NCBI GenBank assembly: GCA_028817685.1
Contig: JAPPPC010000518.1
Span: 1 to 8,020 of the forward strand
Origin: Rhodospirillaceae bacterium
Lineage (GTDB): Bacteria; Pseudomonadota; Alphaproteobacteria; UBA8366; GCA-2717185
Length of the DNA: 8,020 nt
Direction of reading: 5' to 3'
Below are positions 1-5,989 of this stretch, piece by piece (the first letter of the stretch is position 1; each line of letters opens with the position of its first letter). Made by a program: the position numbers and the translations under genes. The notes under the pieces are model-generated. The model ran no database searches, had not been told where the DNA came from, and saw nothing but the letters and a program-made list of their open reading frames with translations.

Positions 1-100
1 CCCCCACCCGCTCCCTCCTCCACCCCCTGTCTTTTTTTTCTGATACGCCGTCCACCGCGATCTACACCCCCCTCTTCGTCTGGTGCGTTAGAGCTGCCCA
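1..100. other. Probable low-quality contig end (degraded 3' continuation of the EAL gene)
   Basis: The first 40 bases are almost entirely pyrimidine (about four purines in the first 39) and include a run of eight T at 32-39, unlike the rest of the window. On the minus strand, in the same frame as the upstream EAL-domain reading frame, bases 61-41 encode IAVDGVS. That resembles the 'IAVNVSG'-type strand of EAL domains and sits about the expected 14 codons after MCEKV. Two TAG codons (101-103 and 62-64) interrupt this frame. I read this as real gene sequence with errors that worsen toward the end of a contig, though decay of the gene is possible. No separate gene is visible here. Confidence 0.55.
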
Positions 101-823
101 CTAGACCTTCTCGCACATGGCAAGGTCGAACTCGGTGATCTGGCCGACCTCCTCCGCGAAGCACACGAACTCGAACTGCCGCATCTTCGGGCCGCTCTCC
201 TGCATGCGAAGAAGCGCTTCGTAGTGATGCGGCGCGCGGTCTTCCAGCGACACGATGGCCTGATAGGCAACGTCGAATTCCTTCGACGCGATCACCGATT
301 TCACGACGGCAATCTTGTCCGCCGCTTTGTGCACCTGCTCCTGCAGATCCGAGGACAGCACCTTGGAGATGTCGGTGCCGGGTGCCGCCTGGGCGACCTG
401 CTGTATGCTGTAGACGATGGCCTGGGCGGCGTCCTCGCCTTTCAGGTCCAGCGACTCGACCCCGACCGTATTGGTCTTTACCGCGACGCCGACGCCTTTC
501 GGGTCGGCATGGCGCACGAACTCGGTGATCTGGCCTTCCACTGTTTCCAGATCGAGGTTCGGATCGTGCAGCAGGCCGAACCGGTCGTCCGCCAATTGCG
601 CGGCAGCGTCACCACCCTGCGAATAGGACTTCAGCAGAATACCCAAACGGCGCAGCAACCCCTCCTGCCCTTCTTCGTCGAGCCGGGCGAACACATCGCG
701 GATTCCTGAGAGGCCGATATAGGACAGCTCGCCTTTCTCGCCGTCGCCATTCTCGAGCTGGGCTTTTACGCTCTCGGTGAAGGATTCCGTGGTCAGCAGA
801 CCGCTCGCCACCGCCGGGGGCAT
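101..823 (-). CDS. C-terminal fragment of PAS-GGDEF-EAL protein: degenerate GGDEF-like region plus truncated EAL domain
   Basis: This is the downstream part of the gene that starts at 1241, in a different frame. Counting from the ATG at 823 (probably not a real start), residues 33-115 resemble a GGDEF domain. The signature position reads QLADDRF (76-82) instead of RLGGDEF, so diguanylate cyclase activity is unlikely. Residues 183-240 match the start of an EAL domain, with FDVAYQAIV (183-191), EALLRMQ (202-208, carrying the EAL triad) and AEEVGQITEFD (223-233). EAL domains hydrolyse or bind cyclic di-GMP. Only about 58 residues of the roughly 240-residue domain are present before a TAG at 101-103. 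No signal peptide or membrane segment is visible, so a cytosolic signalling protein is inferred. The domain reading is by pattern; the GGDEF call is weaker than the EAL call. Confidence 0.7.
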   Translation of the reverse strand: MPPAVASGLLTTESFTESVKAQLENGDGEKGELSYIGLSGIRDVFARLDEEGQEGLLRRLGILLKSYSQGGDAAAQLADDRFGLLHDPNLDLETVEGQITEFVRHADPKGVGVAVKTNTVGVESLDLKGEDAAQAIVYSIQQVAQAAPGTDISKVLSSDLQEQVHKAADKIAVVKSVIASKEFDVAYQAIVSLEDRAPHHYEALLRMQESGPKMRQFEFVCFAEEVGQITEFDLAMCEKV

Positions 824-1241
824 CGTTTCCAGACGGCACGAGCCGCGCCGAGATGTAATAGTTGTTGGAGAGGCCGGGCACGTTGTAGCCGTTCAACGAG
901 ACCACGATATCCGTCATTTTCGGCCGGGCGATATTGATCGGCACATCGTTGAAGCGTTCGCCATCCTTGATGCGGTCGAGCAGCGAGCTCAACAAGGACT
1001 TGTCTTCCTTGATGCAGATCTTGTTCAGGAACTGGCCCATCAGCTTGTCCGGCGCGAAGCCGAATAAGGCTTTCGTCGCACCGTTCGCCCAGATGATCAT
1101 GCCGCTCTGGTTAACTTCCAGCAGCGCGTCAGCGGAGCAGAACGCGAACGCCAACAGCCGGCCCGCCTCGTAGCGTCCCATTCCGGACGCGGCGCGAGGT
1201 GCGCTCTTTTGTTTGACGGGCGCTGCTGCTGTGACGGCCAT
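609..1241 (-). CDS. N-terminal fragment of the same gene: PAS sensor domain, frame lost after about residue 141
   Basis: The start at 1241 is the first ATG of an open frame. About 20 polar/alanine-rich residues precede a PAS domain at roughly residues 36-135. Diagnostic stretches are ADALLEVNQSGMIIWANGAT (37-56), FGFAPDKLMGQ (60-70) and NNYYISARLV (126-135), the usual PAS strand/helix/terminal-strand pattern. PAS domains sense small ligands, redox state or light. After about residue 141 the frame turns arginine-rich and meaningless until a stop at 609, while the meaningful sequence continues in another frame from about 820. The two fragments are therefore one gene of at least 380 codons with a single-base lesion, most simply one extra G in the run 816-820. 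The ribosome-binding site is weak: an AGGG-type sequence lies about 16 bases upstream. Confidence 0.75.
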   Translation of the reverse strand: MAVTAAAPVKQKSAPRAASGMGRYEAGRLLAFAFCSADALLEVNQSGMIIWANGATKALFGFAPDKLMGQFLNKICIKEDKSLLSSLLDRIKDGERFNDVPINIARPKMTDIVVSLNGYNVPGLSNNYYISARLVPSGNDAPGGGERSADHGILHRERKSPAREWRRRERRAVLYRPLRNPRCVRPARRRRAGGVAAPFGYSAEVLFAGW

Positions 1242-1314
1242 GTTGGTTAATGTCCGCCCTTATTCTTAAAAAAACCCTTCCAAATATGCTTAACAGGCGC
1301 GTCAGACGTAGCTT

Positions 1315-2223
1315 TTAGGTCACGGGATGCGTGGTTCGCCAGTGATCGGCGATCTCGACCCGCTTACAGACCCAGACATCATCGAAAGCAGCGATATAGT
1401 CGAGAAGCCGCGCGAGGCCCGCCGCCCGCGCCGGGTGCCCGATAATCCGCATGTGCAAACCGACCGACATCATTTTCGGCGCGGTCTCCCCTTCCTGATA
1501 CAGCATGTCGAAGCCGTCCTTAATAAATTGGAAGTAGTCGTCGGCTGTGGCCAGATAGCCGCGCATGAATTTCACATCGTTGTTCGTCAGCGAATAAGGC
1601 ACGATGAGATGCGGCTTGCCTTCGACCTCGGTCCAGTAGGGCAGTTCGTCATTGTAGGCGTCTGAATCGTAGGTAAACCCACCCTCCTCGACCAAAAGCC
1701 GGCGGGTGTTCACGCTGGGCGCATAGCGGCAGTACCAGCCGACTGGGCGTTCGCCGATGGTCCGTTGCAGAGACTCCACCGCCATGCGGATATGCTCGCG
1801 CTCCGTTGCCTCGTCGAGCTTGTAATGCTCGACCCAGCGCCAGCCGTGGCAGCAGACATCATGCCCCGCCTCGCGGATCGCCGCCGCTGCCTCCGGATGC
1901 CGCTCCAGGGCCAAAGCGCAGCCAAACACCGTGAGCGGCATCTGCCGTTCCTCGAACAGGCGCATCAGGCGCCAAAACCCGACCCGGCTGCCATATTCGA
2001 ACATCGATTCAGCCCCTAGATTGCGGGCGCCGGGTGCGAAATCGACACTGGAACTCTCGGTCAGTCCGATCTCCGTCCGCTCCTCGCCATCGAAAATCGA
2101 CCCTTCCGATCCTTCTTCGTAATTTATGACGAAATTGACCGCCAGGCGCGCACGGCCCGGCCATTTCGGGTCCGGCGGATTCTTTCCATAGCCGATCAAG
2201 TCACGCGGATATTCGGATGACAT
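1315..2223 (-). CDS. PuuE-like (allantoinase-type) polysaccharide-deacetylase-family hydrolase
   Basis: This 302-residue protein follows the PuuE allantoinase pattern (family length about 300-310). It shows GYGKNPPDPKWP (11-22), FVINYEEGSEGS (31-42), FEYGSRVGFWRL (75-86), CCHGWRW (124-130), NTRRLLVEEGGF (172-183), YDSDAYNDELPYW (185-197) and SVGLHMRIIGHPAR (253-266), the NodB-like barrel landmarks. PuuE enzymes open the allantoin ring in purine catabolism. One difference matters: after GWY (162-164) the sequence reads CRYAPSV, where I recall PuuE having a TGR-type loop before NTR. It may thus belong to a related subfamily with another amide substrate. No signal peptide, so cytoplasmic. A strong AAGGAG site about seven bases upstream supports the start. 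No other purine-catabolism gene is visible nearby, so the substrate is unproven. Confidence 0.85.
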   Translation of the reverse strand: MSSEYPRDLIGYGKNPPDPKWPGRARLAVNFVINYEEGSEGSIFDGEERTEIGLTESSSVDFAPGARNLGAESMFEYGSRVGFWRLMRLFEERQMPLTVFGCALALERHPEAAAAIREAGHDVCCHGWRWVEHYKLDEATEREHIRMAVESLQRTIGERPVGWYCRYAPSVNTRRLLVEEGGFTYDSDAYNDELPYWTEVEGKPHLIVPYSLTNNDVKFMRGYLATADDYFQFIKDGFDMLYQEGETAPKMMSVGLHMRIIGHPARAAGLARLLDYIAAFDDVWVCKRVEIADHWRTTHPVT

Positions 2224-2263
2224 GGGACTCTCCTTTAAAGAAACTCCCGCAATTTGCGCCGCA

Positions 2264-2282
2264 ATCGACAGGGTTTGTCAAT
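2264..2282. promoter_or_regulatory. Imperfect inverted repeat, candidate operator
   Basis: ATCGACA and TGTCAAT form 7-base arms around GGGTT, with six of seven positions paired. The repeat lies in the 142-bp space between the divergent PuuE-like gene (start 2223) and the RAM protein gene (start 2366). The right arm also provides TTGTCA on the plus strand and TTGACA on the minus strand, both resembling a -35 element, but no good -10 follows on either strand. A dyad here would suit a dimeric regulator of either gene. No regulator has been identified. Confidence 0.35.
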
Positions 2283-2365
2283 CCGCATACCCGTTATTAG
2301 AGGCTTGCAAGCGGAGCCGGCCACGCTAAAACTGACCCGTCAGCGCCAACCAAGGGAGCCGCGCC

Positions 2366-2605
2366 ATGAAACCGGTCTTTGTTCTCATCAAGTGCCAACT
2401 CGGCCAGTCCTACAAGGTTGCCGAGGAGATCATGGACCGGATCGAGCAGGTGGCCGAGGTGCACTCCATCTCCGGCCAATACGACTTGCTGGCCAAGTTC
2501 CATATCGGCACGGAGGACGATCTCGGCCATTTCGTCAACGAGCACGTACAAAGTATCGACGGTATCGTCGACACCTTCACCATCGTGACCTTCAAGGCGT
2601 TTTAG
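2366..2605 (+). CDS. Stand-alone Lrp/AsnC ligand-binding (RAM) domain protein
   Basis: This 79-residue protein consists only of the ligand-binding domain of Lrp/AsnC regulators. It opens with the strand FVLIKCQLGQ (5-14), followed by a helix (residues 16-28), VAEVHSISGQYDLLAKFHIG (29-48) with the conserved G-YDL turn, a second helix (residues 51-62) and the closing strand GIVDTFTIVTFKAF (66-79). There is no helix-turn-helix, so it cannot bind DNA alone. Known single-domain relatives bind amino acids or small metabolites and assemble into oligomers, sometimes pairing with full-length Lrp proteins. AAGGGAG at 2352-2358, seven bases before the ATG, supports the start. It is divergent from the PuuE-like gene and convergent with gatB. 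Its ligand and partner cannot be told from the sequence. Confidence 0.88.
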   Translation: MKPVFVLIKCQLGQSYKVAEEIMDRIEQVAEVHSISGQYDLLAKFHIGTEDDLGHFVNEHVQSIDGIVDTFTIVTFKAF

Positions 2606-2613
2606 GCGGCAGT

Positions 2614-2628
2614 CCCCGTTTTCCGGGG
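2614..2628. terminator. Small GC hairpin between convergent genes, weak bidirectional terminator candidate
   Basis: CCCCG (2614-2618) pairs with CGGGG (2624-2628) around a TTTTC loop. The hairpin fills the 23-bp gap between the stop of the RAM gene (2603-2605) and the stop of gatB (2629-2631). Its placement fits termination from both sides, but the stem is only five pairs and neither side has a real U tract, so efficient intrinsic termination is doubtful. Confidence 0.35.
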
Positions 2629-4089
2629 TTAATCCCCCGCGTCGAGTTTCTCACGCAGCAGCTGGTTGACCATCTGCGGGTTCGCCTTACCCCCGCTGGC
2701 TTTCATGATTTGGCCCATGAACCAACCGATCAGCTTCTGGTTGCCGCCGCGATAATCGGCAACCCGATCCGGGTTGGCACTCATCACCTCGGCAACCGCG
2801 GCCTCGAGTGCGCCGCTATCGCTAACCTGTTTCAGGCCCTTCTCCTCGACGATGTCCGCCGCCGGCTTACCGGTCTCGAACATGTCGGCGAAAACATCCT
2901 TGGCAATGCGTCCGGAAATCGTTCCGTCGGCGATCAGGTCGATCAGTCCGCCCAGCGAGGGCGCGGACACGGGGGACTCCGAAAGCGAAAGCTCCGCCTT
3001 GTTCAGGCTGCCAAACAGCTCCGACATGACCCAGTTTGCCGCCAGCTTCGAATCCCGGCCCTCGGCGACCGTTTCGAAGTAATCCGCCGTCTCTCGTTCG
3101 GCAACCAGGACGCTGGCGTCATAGGCGGAAAGCCCGAACGCTTCCATGAACCGCTGTTTCTTGGCTTCCGGAAGTTCCGGCAGCGACGCTTTCAGCGCGT
3201 CGACATAACCCTGCTCCAACCGTAACGGAAGCAAGTCCGGGTCGGGGAAGTAACGGTAGTCATGCGCGTCCTCTTTGGAGCGCATCGAACGGGTCTCGCC
3301 GCGACCGGAGTCGAACAGCCGCGTTTCCTGCTCGATCTCGCCACCATCCTCGATAATCTCGATCTGGCGCGCGGCCTCGTAATCGATGGCCTGGCGCATG
3401 AAACGGATCGAGTTCAGGTTTTTGATTTCGCAACGGGTGCCCAACGCTTCGCCAGGACGGCGCACCGAAACGTTGGCGTCGGCGCGCAGCGAGCCTTCTT
3501 GCATGTTGCCGTCGCACGAGCCGATATAGCGCAGTATCGCACGCAATTTGGTCACATAGGCTGCGGCCTGCTCGGCCGAGCGCATATCCGGCTTGGAGAC
3601 GATTTCCATCAGGGTCACGCCGGACCGGTTCAGATCGATATAGGTCTTGGTCGGATGCCGGTCATGTACGGACTTGCCGGCATCCTGTTCCATGTGCAAC
3701 CGCTCGATCCCGATCGTGCGGGTCTCGCCATCCGGCAGGTCGATGACGATCTCGCCCTCGCCAACGATCGGCTCCTCATATTGCGAAATCTGATAGCCCT
3801 GAGGCATGTCCGGATAGAAATAGTTTTTTCGGGCAAAGATCGATTGCAGATTGATTTCGGCATTCAAAGCGAGGCCGGTACGGACCGCCTGCTCGACGCA
3901 AGCCTCGTTCAGCACCGGCAGCATGCCGGGCATGCCGGCATCAACGAAACTCACCTGCTCGTTCGGCTCCGCCCCGAAGGCGGTTGCGGCACCGGAGAAC
4001 AGCTTTGCGTCAGCGATAACCTGCGCATGCACCTCCAACCCGATCACCATTTCCCATTCGCCGGTGCGGCCTTTCAGCAAGTCCGACAT
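2629..4089 (-). CDS. gatB: Asp/Glu-tRNA amidotransferase subunit B
   Basis: GatB is the tRNA-binding and kinase subunit of GatCAB. It phosphorylates the side chain of Glu mischarged on tRNA-Gln (and Asp on tRNA-Asn), then amidates it with ammonia delivered from GatA. The 486-residue length is normal. Landmarks are VIGLEVHAQ (15-23, with the conserved E19 and H21), DAGMPGMLPVLN (50-61), FARKNYFYPDMPQGYQISQY (85-104), RLHMEQDAGKSVHD (130-143), DLNRSGVTLMEIVSKPD (152-168) and the helical YqeY-like C-terminal domain ending in NPQMVNQLLREKLDAGD. It is the last gene of gatCAB. Its ATG shares an A with the TAA of gatA (TAATG), which implies translational coupling. No lesion is visible. Most Alphaproteobacteria lack a glutaminyl-tRNA synthetase, so the complex is expected to be essential. 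Confidence 0.98.
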   Translation of the reverse strand: MSDLLKGRTGEWEMVIGLEVHAQVIADAKLFSGAATAFGAEPNEQVSFVDAGMPGMLPVLNEACVEQAVRTGLALNAEINLQSIFARKNYFYPDMPQGYQISQYEEPIVGEGEIVIDLPDGETRTIGIERLHMEQDAGKSVHDRHPTKTYIDLNRSGVTLMEIVSKPDMRSAEQAAAYVTKLRAILRYIGSCDGNMQEGSLRADANVSVRRPGEALGTRCEIKNLNSIRFMRQAIDYEAARQIEIIEDGGEIEQETRLFDSGRGETRSMRSKEDAHDYRYFPDPDLLPLRLEQGYVDALKASLPELPEAKKQRFMEAFGLSAYDASVLVAERETADYFETVAEGRDSKLAANWVMSELFGSLNKAELSLSESPVSAPSLGGLIDLIADGTISGRIAKDVFADMFETGKPAADIVEEKGLKQVSDSGALEAAVAEVMSANPDRVADYRGGNQKLIGWFMGQIMKASGGKANPQMVNQLLREKLDAGD

Positions 4090-5573
4090 TAGCGGCCTCC
4101 CGCCATCAGTTGCGGTGTCGCGGTGAAATTCGCGGCTTCTTCTATCGCATGGCCGACCTTGAACACTGTCGACTCATCAAAAGGCCGGCCAATGACGTGC
4201 AAGCCGAGCGGCAGCCCATCGCCTGACAGACCTGCAGGAACGGAAATCGCCGGCAGTCCGGCCATTGAAGCCGGTACCGTCAACACATCGTTCAAGTACA
4301 TCGCGATCGGATCATCCATTTTCACGCCCTGCGCAAAGGCGGCACTCGGCGTCGTCGGCGTCAAGATCGCATCGACTTTCTCCCACGCTTCGTGGAAGTC
4401 CTGGCCAATGCGGGTACGCACCTTCTGAGCTTGCAGGTAGTAGGCATCGTAGTATCCAGCCGACAGGACGTAAGTCCCGATCAGGACACGGCGTTTGACC
4501 TCGGCCCCGAACCCTTCACCGCGTGTGTTCTCGTACATCTCCTGTGGCGAGTCGCCGTCCACCCGCAGGCCGTACCGCACCCCGTCATACCGCGCGAGGT
4601 TCGACGATGCTTCCGCCGGGGCGACGATGTAATAGGCCGGCAGTGCGTATTTCGTGTGTGGCAGGCTGATATCGACGATCTCGGCACCCGCCGCTTTCAG
4701 CCACTCGATCCCCTGTTGCCACAACCCTTCTATCTCTGCCCGGGTCCCTTCGAGCCGGTACTCCTTCGGGACACCGATCCGCAGGCCCTTCACACCGGTG
4801 CCAAGCGCCGCTTCGTAATCCGGCACCGGCACGTTCACGCTGGTCGAATCCTTTGGATCGTGCCCGGCCATCACACCCAGCATGATGGCCGCGTCCTCAA
4901 CCGTCCGCGTTAGGGGACCCGCCTGGTCGAGCGACGACGCAAACGCGATGATGCCCCAGCGCGAACAGCGGCCATAGGTCGGCTTCATCCCGACGATGCC
5001 GCAGAACGATCCCGGTTGCCGGATCGAGCCGCCGGTATCCGTACCGGTCGACGCTAGAGCGCCGCGCGCCGCAACGATCGCGGCAGACCCGCCGGACGAC
5101 CCGCCGGGCACAAGCTTCGCAGCAGCGTCCCCCGCGCGTTGCCAAGGGTTCATCACCGGGCCGAAATAACTCGTCATGTTGGAGGAGCCCATGGCGAACT
5201 CGTCCAGATTGGTCTTTCCCAACATCACGGCCCCGGCATCCCAAAGCTGACGGGTCACCGTCGATTCGTAGGGCGGCACAAAGCCTTCCAGAATATGGCT
5301 GCCGGCGGTCGCCTGGACGCCCGTCGTACAGAACAGATCCTTGATCGCGATCGGCAGGCCATTGAGCGATCCGCCCTCGCCCCGTGCGCGACGGTCGTCG
5401 GCGGCTTGCGCCATCTCGCGCGCGGCTTCCGGCGTTTCCAGGATATAGCAATTCAGATCCCGCACCGCCTCGGTTGCCGCGATATGTGCCTCGGTCAGTT
5501 CGACGGAGGTGAACTCGCCGGCGGCCAGCCCGTCACGGGCCTGCGCCAGGGTCAAATCGGTCAGCGCAGCCAT
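4089..5573 (-). CDS. gatA: Asp/Glu-tRNA amidotransferase subunit A (glutaminase)
   Basis: GatA hydrolyses glutamine and channels the ammonia to GatB. The protein has 494 residues, normal for the amidase-signature family. The Ser-cisSer-Lys triad is complete: K78 in IAIKDLF, cis-Ser S159 in VPGGSSGGSAA and nucleophile S183 in GTDTGGSIRQP. Further landmarks are LGKTNLDEFAMGSSN (118-132) and KPTYGRCSRWGIIAFASSLD (197-216). An insertion of about six residues before the GGSSGGS loop (NPWQRAGDAAAKLVPGG), relative to the Staphylococcus spacing I recall, is typical of alphaproteobacterial GatA. It is the middle gene of the operon. Its start overlaps the gatC stop and its stop overlaps the gatB start, each as TAATG, which should keep the subunits in equal amounts. 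Confidence 0.98.
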   Translation of the reverse strand: MAALTDLTLAQARDGLAAGEFTSVELTEAHIAATEAVRDLNCYILETPEAAREMAQAADDRRARGEGGSLNGLPIAIKDLFCTTGVQATAGSHILEGFVPPYESTVTRQLWDAGAVMLGKTNLDEFAMGSSNMTSYFGPVMNPWQRAGDAAAKLVPGGSSGGSAAIVAARGALASTGTDTGGSIRQPGSFCGIVGMKPTYGRCSRWGIIAFASSLDQAGPLTRTVEDAAIMLGVMAGHDPKDSTSVNVPVPDYEAALGTGVKGLRIGVPKEYRLEGTRAEIEGLWQQGIEWLKAAGAEIVDISLPHTKYALPAYYIVAPAEASSNLARYDGVRYGLRVDGDSPQEMYENTRGEGFGAEVKRRVLIGTYVLSAGYYDAYYLQAQKVRTRIGQDFHEAWEKVDAILTPTTPSAAFAQGVKMDDPIAMYLNDVLTVPASMAGLPAISVPAGLSGDGLPLGLHVIGRPFDESTVFKVGHAIEEAANFTATPQLMAGGR

Positions 5574-5860
5574 TACTCGACCACCTTCGGGACGACGAAG
5601 AACTGTTCGGCTTCCTCCGGCGCATTGGCAAGAACCTGCTCGGCCTTGTCGCCATCATCGACCGTATCGGACCTTTTGAACGGCTCCGTTTCGACAACCG
5701 ATGTCAACGGCGGCACACCTTCTGTGTCCACTTCATTAAGCTGCTCAACCCAGCCCAGTATATTGTTCAACTCGCCCGCCAGCGGCTCGAGCGCGTCTTC
5801 ATCGACCCGTATGCGGGCCAAGGTGGCGATCCTGCGCACCGTATCTTTGTCGAGCGACAT
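5573..5860 (-). CDS. gatC: Asp/Glu-tRNA amidotransferase subunit C
   Basis: GatC is the small linker subunit that wraps around GatA and stabilises its contact with GatB. At 95 residues the length is standard. Landmarks are DKDTVRRIATLARIRVDED (4-22), the helix ELNNILGWVEQLNEVDTEGV (30-49), PLTSV (51-55), VLANAPE (76-82) and the conserved tail FFVVPKVVE (87-95). The usual acidic 'LREDVVTDGG'-like segment here reads FKRSDTVDDGD (61-71), a mild divergence. A GGAG about nine bases before the ATG (minus strand, bases 5861-5880) supports the start. It is the first gene of gatCAB, and its stop overlaps the gatA start. Confidence 0.97.
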   Translation of the reverse strand: MSLDKDTVRRIATLARIRVDEDALEPLAGELNNILGWVEQLNEVDTEGVPPLTSVVETEPFKRSDTVDDGDKAEQVLANAPEEAEQFFVVPKVVE

Positions 5861-5896
5861 ATGCTGCTTCTCCGGGTGTTGGCGGCGCGGAACCTA

Positions 5897-5989
5897 TCAC
5901 CGGCCCCGAACGGCGACAAGGGCCGCCGAAGCGTGCATTATGCCGCAAGCAAGCACCGTCAAAACCAGCCAATAGATCAACGAAAACAT
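5897..5989 (-). CDS. Possible 30-residue hydrophobic small protein
   Basis: A short frame on the minus strand starts at ATG 5989-5987 and encodes 30 residues. The first half is MFSLIYWLVLTVLACGI and the end is alanine/valine-rich, closing with VRGR and TGA. Most of it (residues 2-27) would make one membrane-spanning segment with a positive C-terminal tail. An SD-like AAGGGA lies nine bases upstream (plus-strand bases 5999-6004), better than anything in front of ruvX. It ends 36 bases before gatC in the same direction and could be a leader cistron of the gat operon. Its start overlaps the ruvX start head-to-head within CATG. Against it: a frame this short can arise by chance, and a candidate gat promoter lies inside it. 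I recognise no family. Confidence 0.3.
   Translation of the reverse strand: MFSLIYWLVLTVLACGIMHASAALVAVRGR
5937..5962 (-). promoter_or_regulatory. gatC: Weak candidate promoter for gatCAB
   Basis: On the minus strand TTGACG (5962-5957) is followed, after a short 14-base spacer, by CATAAT (5942-5937). It lies about 77 bases upstream of the gatC ATG. The -10 is a good match, but the spacing is below the normal 16-18, so the call is tentative. Confidence 0.25.

Noticed and set aside
1262..1314. Possible rho-independent terminator with a seven-T tract (minus strand, 1274-1268) after the PuuE-like gene
   Set aside because: A T tract is present in the 73-bp gap, but I find no stable GC hairpin directly before it.
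2275..2303. Sigma-70 promoter from TTGTCA (2275-2280) toward the RAM gene
   Set aside because: The TTATTAG-like -10 lies only 13-14 bases downstream, too close. The minus-strand TTGACA likewise has no -10 at proper spacing.
2254..3225. Long plus-strand open frame (323 codons)
   Set aside because: It covers the RAM gene in another frame and runs antisense to gatB. It is arginine/histidine-rich with no family signature, a typical high-GC shadow.
3920..3945. Repeated GCATGCCGG units in gatB
   Set aside because: They encode the conserved AGMPGM segment of GatB, so protein constraint explains them.
3262..4092. Plus-strand open frame of 276 codons antisense to gatB
   Set aside because: It lies wholly opposite a well-conserved gatB, and its composition mirrors codon bias on the opposite strand.
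5139..5975. Plus-strand open frame of 278 codons across gatA, gatC and the intergenic region
   Set aside because: It is antisense to two clear genes and has no recognisable domain.
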